The notes beneath the pieces are model-generated. The model had not been told where the DNA came from. It made no database searches and saw only the letters and a program-made list of their open reading frames with translations. A DNA stretch of 64,000 bases, from assembly GCF_042660705.1 (NCBI RefSeq), contig NZ_JBHSUQ010000001.1; one strand, 5' to 3'. This DNA comes from Undibacterium_A arcticum (GTDB lineage Bacteria > Pseudomonadota > Gammaproteobacteria > Burkholderiales > Burkholderiaceae_D). The position numbers were made by a program, and so were the translations under genes. Shown here piece by piece: positions 61,742 to 64,000 of this stretch (positions within the stretch are counted from its first letter, which is position 1; every line of letters starts with the position of its first letter).

Positions 61742-62812
61742 TTATAAACTGAGCGGATAGGAGCCAAGCAGCTTGAAGAAGGCGGCATTCTGCTTGAGTT
61801 CGCCCAGCGCGGTGGCGACCTTGGCGTCTTGCTGATGCCCTTCGATGTCGACGTAGAAGTAGTACTCCCAGGTCCCCATCCGCGCCGGACGCGACTCGAA
61901 GCGCGTCATCGACACGCCATGGACTGCCAGCGGCGCCAGTAATTGATATACCGCGCCGGCCCGGTTGGGCACCGCCAGCACCAGCGAAGTCTGATCGCGC
62001 CCGCAGGGGCTGGGCTGCATGCGTCCGACCACCGCAAAGCGCGTGCGATTGTGCGGATCGTCCTGGATATGCGCCTTGACCACGCCCAGCGCATAACGCT
62101 GGCCGGCGATCTCGCCGGCGATCGCGGCGGCCGTCGGGTCTTCGCTGGCAATGCGCGCCGCTTCGCCGTTGGAGGCGACCGCATGGCGTTCGATGTTCGG
62201 ATAGTTCTGGTTCAGCCACGCCTGGCACTGCGCCAGCGCCTGTGAATGGGCGCAGATGCGGGTCACGCCGTCCATTGAACCGGTCTTGCTCATCAGGCTG
62301 TGATGAACCGCAATCGACAATTCGCCGCTGATCGACAGCGTGGTTTGCAGCATCAGATCGAGGGTGCGGTTGATCGCGCCTTCCGATGAATTTTCGACCG
62401 GCACCACGCCGAAGTCCGCCGTGCCGGCCTCCGCGGCACGGAACACTTCGTCGATCGAGGCGCAAGGCAGGCCTTCGACCGCATGACCGAATTGCTGGTA
62501 GACCGCCTGCTCGCTGAAGGTGCCGGCCGGTCCCAGGTAGGCGACGATCACGCGCCGTTCGAGCGCGCGGCAGGACGACATCACTTCGCGGAAAATCGTC
62601 TGTACGTCGCCGCTAGCGAGCGGCCCGGGATTGCGATCGGCCAGTTGGCGCAGGACCTGCGTCTCGCGCTCGGGGCGGAACACCGGCGCATTGGTCTCGG
62701 CCTTGACGTGGCCGACCTGTTGCGCGACACGCGCGCGCTGGTTCAGCAGTTCGAGAATTTGGGCGTCGATCGCATCGATCTGCTCGCGCAAGGGTTTTAG
62801 TTTGTTGTCCAT
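61742..62812 (-). CDS. pheA: Bifunctional chorismate mutase/prephenate dehydratase
   Basis: 356 residues. Residues 1-90 form an AroQ chorismate mutase (LKPLREQIDAIDAQILELLNQRARVAQQVG); about 92-270 the prephenate dehydratase (VAYLGPAGTFSEQAVYQQFG; VVPVENSSEGAINRTLD); the C-terminal ACT domain has the ESRP phenylalanine-binding motif in MTRFESRPARMG, so feedback inhibition by phenylalanine is expected. Start of the phenylalanine branch. Upstream of hisC (20 bases). Confidence 0.97.
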   Translation of the reverse strand: MDNKLKPLREQIDAIDAQILELLNQRARVAQQVGHVKAETNAPVFRPERETQVLRQLADRNPGPLASGDVQTIFREVMSSCRALERRVIVAYLGPAGTFSEQAVYQQFGHAVEGLPCASIDEVFRAAEAGTADFGVVPVENSSEGAINRTLDLMLQTTLSISGELSIAVHHSLMSKTGSMDGVTRICAHSQALAQCQAWLNQNYPNIERHAVASNGEAARIASEDPTAAAIAGEIAGQRYALGVVKAHIQDDPHNRTRFAVVGRMQPSPCGRDQTSLVLAVPNRAGAVYQLLAPLAVHGVSMTRFESRPARMGTWEYYFYVDIEGHQQDAKVATALGELKQNAAFFKLLGSYPLSL

Positions 62813-62837
62813 CTTATGATCACGTAGTCATTTCACT

Positions 62838-62942
62838 CCTTCCCCTTCCAGGGGGAAGGCCGGGATGGGGGTGGGTTTCGGTCGCGATGACACGAAACCC
62901 ATCCCCACCCTAACCCTCCCCTTGAAGGGGAGGGAACGCTCT
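62838..62942. repeat. Three-hairpin repeat element between serC and pheA
   Basis: Left hairpin CCTTCCCC...GGGGGAAGG, central imperfect inverted repeat (62862-62880 with 62893-62910, about 18 bp), right hairpin CCCTCCCCTT-GA-AGGGGAGGG. The C/G-rich composition is typical of widespread betaproteobacterial intergenic repeats. No coding. Confidence 0.75.
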
Positions 62943-62958
62943 AGCCGTACTAGTCATA

Positions 62959-64000
62959 CTAGCCGTACTTCTGTTCAAATTCTTTCAGATAGTCCACCAG
63001 CGCCTGTACACCCTCGATCGGCATCGCGTTGTAGAGCGATGCGCGCATGCCGCCGACCGACTTGTGGCCTTTCAGCTGCAGCAGGCCGTGCGCCTTGGCG
63101 CCGACCAGGAATGCTTCGTTGAGTGACTCGTCGCGCAGGAAGAACGGCACGTTCATGCGCGAGCGCGAATCTTTCGCAATCTCATTGCGGTAAAACGCGC
63201 TGGCGTCGAGATAGTCATACAGCAACGACGCCTTCGCGATATTGCGCTGCTCCATCGCGGCCACCCCACCCTGCCGCTTGAGCCACTGGAATACCAGTCC
63301 GGCGATATAGATCGCATAGGTCGGCGGCGTGTTGTACATCGAGCCGTGCTCGGCCACGATTTTCCAGTCGAACGCCGATGGGCAGCAGGGCAGCGCATGA
63401 CCGAGCAAATCCTCGCGCACGATCACGATGGTCAGCCCGGCCGGCCCGATGTTTTTTTGCGCACCGGCAAAGATCACGCCGTATTTCGCTACGTCGATCA
63501 CGCGCGACAGGATATGCGACGACATGTCGGCCACGATCGGCACGTCGCCGGCGTCGGGGTTGAAATGATATTCGACGCCGTCGATGGTTTCGTTGGTGCA
63601 AACGTGCAGATAGGCAGCGTCGCGGTGCAGATTCCAGCCCGCCCGCTTTGGCACCGCATGGAAGCGGCCATCCGGCGCGGCCGCCGCGATACGCACATTC
63701 GCGTATTTCTTTGCTTCGTTGATCGACTTGGCGGTCCAGGAACCGGTGTGCACGAAATCGATCGTCGCCGGCTGCGGCTTGCGGCCGACCAGGTTCATCG
63801 GGATGATCGCATTTTCGGCCAGTGCGCCACCCTGCATGAACAGGATCTTGTAGTTGTCGGGCACCGCCAACAGCTCGCGCAAATCGGCCAGCGCCGTCTC
63901 CAGGATCGACATGAATTCGGCACCGCGATGGCTCATTTCCATCACCGACATGCCGCTCCCGTGCCAGTCCAGCATCTCGGCGGCGGCTTGTTGCAACACT
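62959..64000 (-). CDS. serC: Phosphoserine aminotransferase (start lies beyond the window)
   Basis: 346 residues visible; the usual first 15-20 residues (FNFSAGPAAIP region) are off the end. LQQAAAEMLDWHGSGMSVMEMSHRG is the family start region, then LFMQGGA, and the PLP-lysine in GVIFAGAQKNIGPAGLTIVIVRED near 190-200. It ends FEQKYG. Makes O-phosphoserine (serine and pyridoxine synthesis). First gene of the conserved serC-pheA-hisC-tyrA-aroA block. Confidence 0.95.
   Translation of the reverse strand, partial: VLQQAAAEMLDWHGSGMSVMEMSHRGAEFMSILETALADLRELLAVPDNYKILFMQGGALAENAIIPMNLVGRKPQPATIDFVHTGSWTAKSINEAKKYANVRIAAAAPDGRFHAVPKRAGWNLHRDAAYLHVCTNETIDGVEYHFNPDAGDVPIVADMSSHILSRVIDVAKYGVIFAGAQKNIGPAGLTIVIVREDLLGHALPCCPSAFDWKIVAEHGSMYNTPPTYAIYIAGLVFQWLKRQGGVAAMEQRNIAKASLLYDYLDASAFYRNEIAKDSRSRMNVPFFLRDESLNEAFLVGAKAHGLLQLKGHKSVGGMRASLYNAMPIEGVQALVDYLKEFEQKYG

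Noticed and set aside
61742..62465. Extension of the hisC frame into pheA (616-codon open frame)
   Set aside because: No stop between them by chance in GC-rich DNA; pheA in another frame carries the real motifs and hisC starts at the complement of 61721.
1..64000. tRNA or rRNA genes
   Set aside because: I looked for the GTTCGANTC T-arm pattern with matching acceptor stems and for rRNA-like tracts and found none; a covariance-model scan would be decisive.

Overview
This 64 kb window is chromosomal DNA from a betaproteobacterium of the order Burkholderiales, most probably family Oxalobacteraceae (Herminiimonas/Collimonas/Herbaspirillum-like; genus not determinable by eye). The evidence is GC-rich coding with Burkholderiales-style proteins and a conserved minus-strand housekeeping block at the right end: serC-pheA-hisC-tyrA-aroA-cmk-rpsA-ihfB-lapA-lapB-ugd-rfaE1 ... 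cysM.

Layout. (1) 1-8.9 kb: start of alaS, a duplicated-motif periplasmic protein, ugpQ, a class III CoA-transferase, a DUF1223 protein, an MFS transporter and glnS. (2) 8.9-23 kb: accessory DNA. It holds a REP-associated transposase (RAYT) between two matching 92-nt REP/BIME elements, an orphan ParB-like protein, a glutaredoxin, a DUF1993 protein, a decayed fragment of glnS, four GNAT acetyltransferases (one frameshifted), glyoxalase and GST genes, a decayed kaiC and a GGDEF-EAL protein. (3) 23-31 kb: a small-molecule locus with an MBL protein, a DMT exporter, a HAD phosphatase, a FAD monooxygenase, a LysR regulator, an AfsA-like hotdog protein, an NmrA-type reductase and a secreted SRPBCC protein. 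The AfsA + reductase + HAD phosphatase combination recalls actinobacterial butyrolactone/furan signal pathways and is the best candidate here for an undescribed system. (4) 31-32 kb: an unexplained kilobase with a perfect lux-box-like palindrome, then a hemerythrin-like gene that has lost most metal ligands. (5) 32.8-39.2 kb: a molybdate island (di-Mop protein, modE-modA-modB-modC, porin) bracketed by direct repeats of the 3' end of an enoyl-CoA hydratase gene. (6) 39-47.6 kb: enoyl-CoA hydratase, YlqF GTPase, HDAC-like deacetylase, a MITE-like element, and a coupled moxR-DUF58-tgpA-mltB operon. (7) 48.3-64 kb: a small HTH protein, cysM, comEA, then the conserved LPS/translation/aromatic amino-acid block.

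At least eleven genes carry one apparent frameshift each, including rpsA, lapB, modA and the porin. Because rpsA is essential, most of these are probably base-calling indels rather than true pseudogenes; the glnS, echA and kaiC remnants, by contrast, look genuinely decayed. Intergenic DNA is rich in structured repeats: REP/BIME pairs, MITE-like inverted repeats, an 11-bp-period array between aroA and tyrA, and a recurrent TATACTCC motif found as an exact 13-mer three times. I saw no tRNA, rRNA or CRISPR array.
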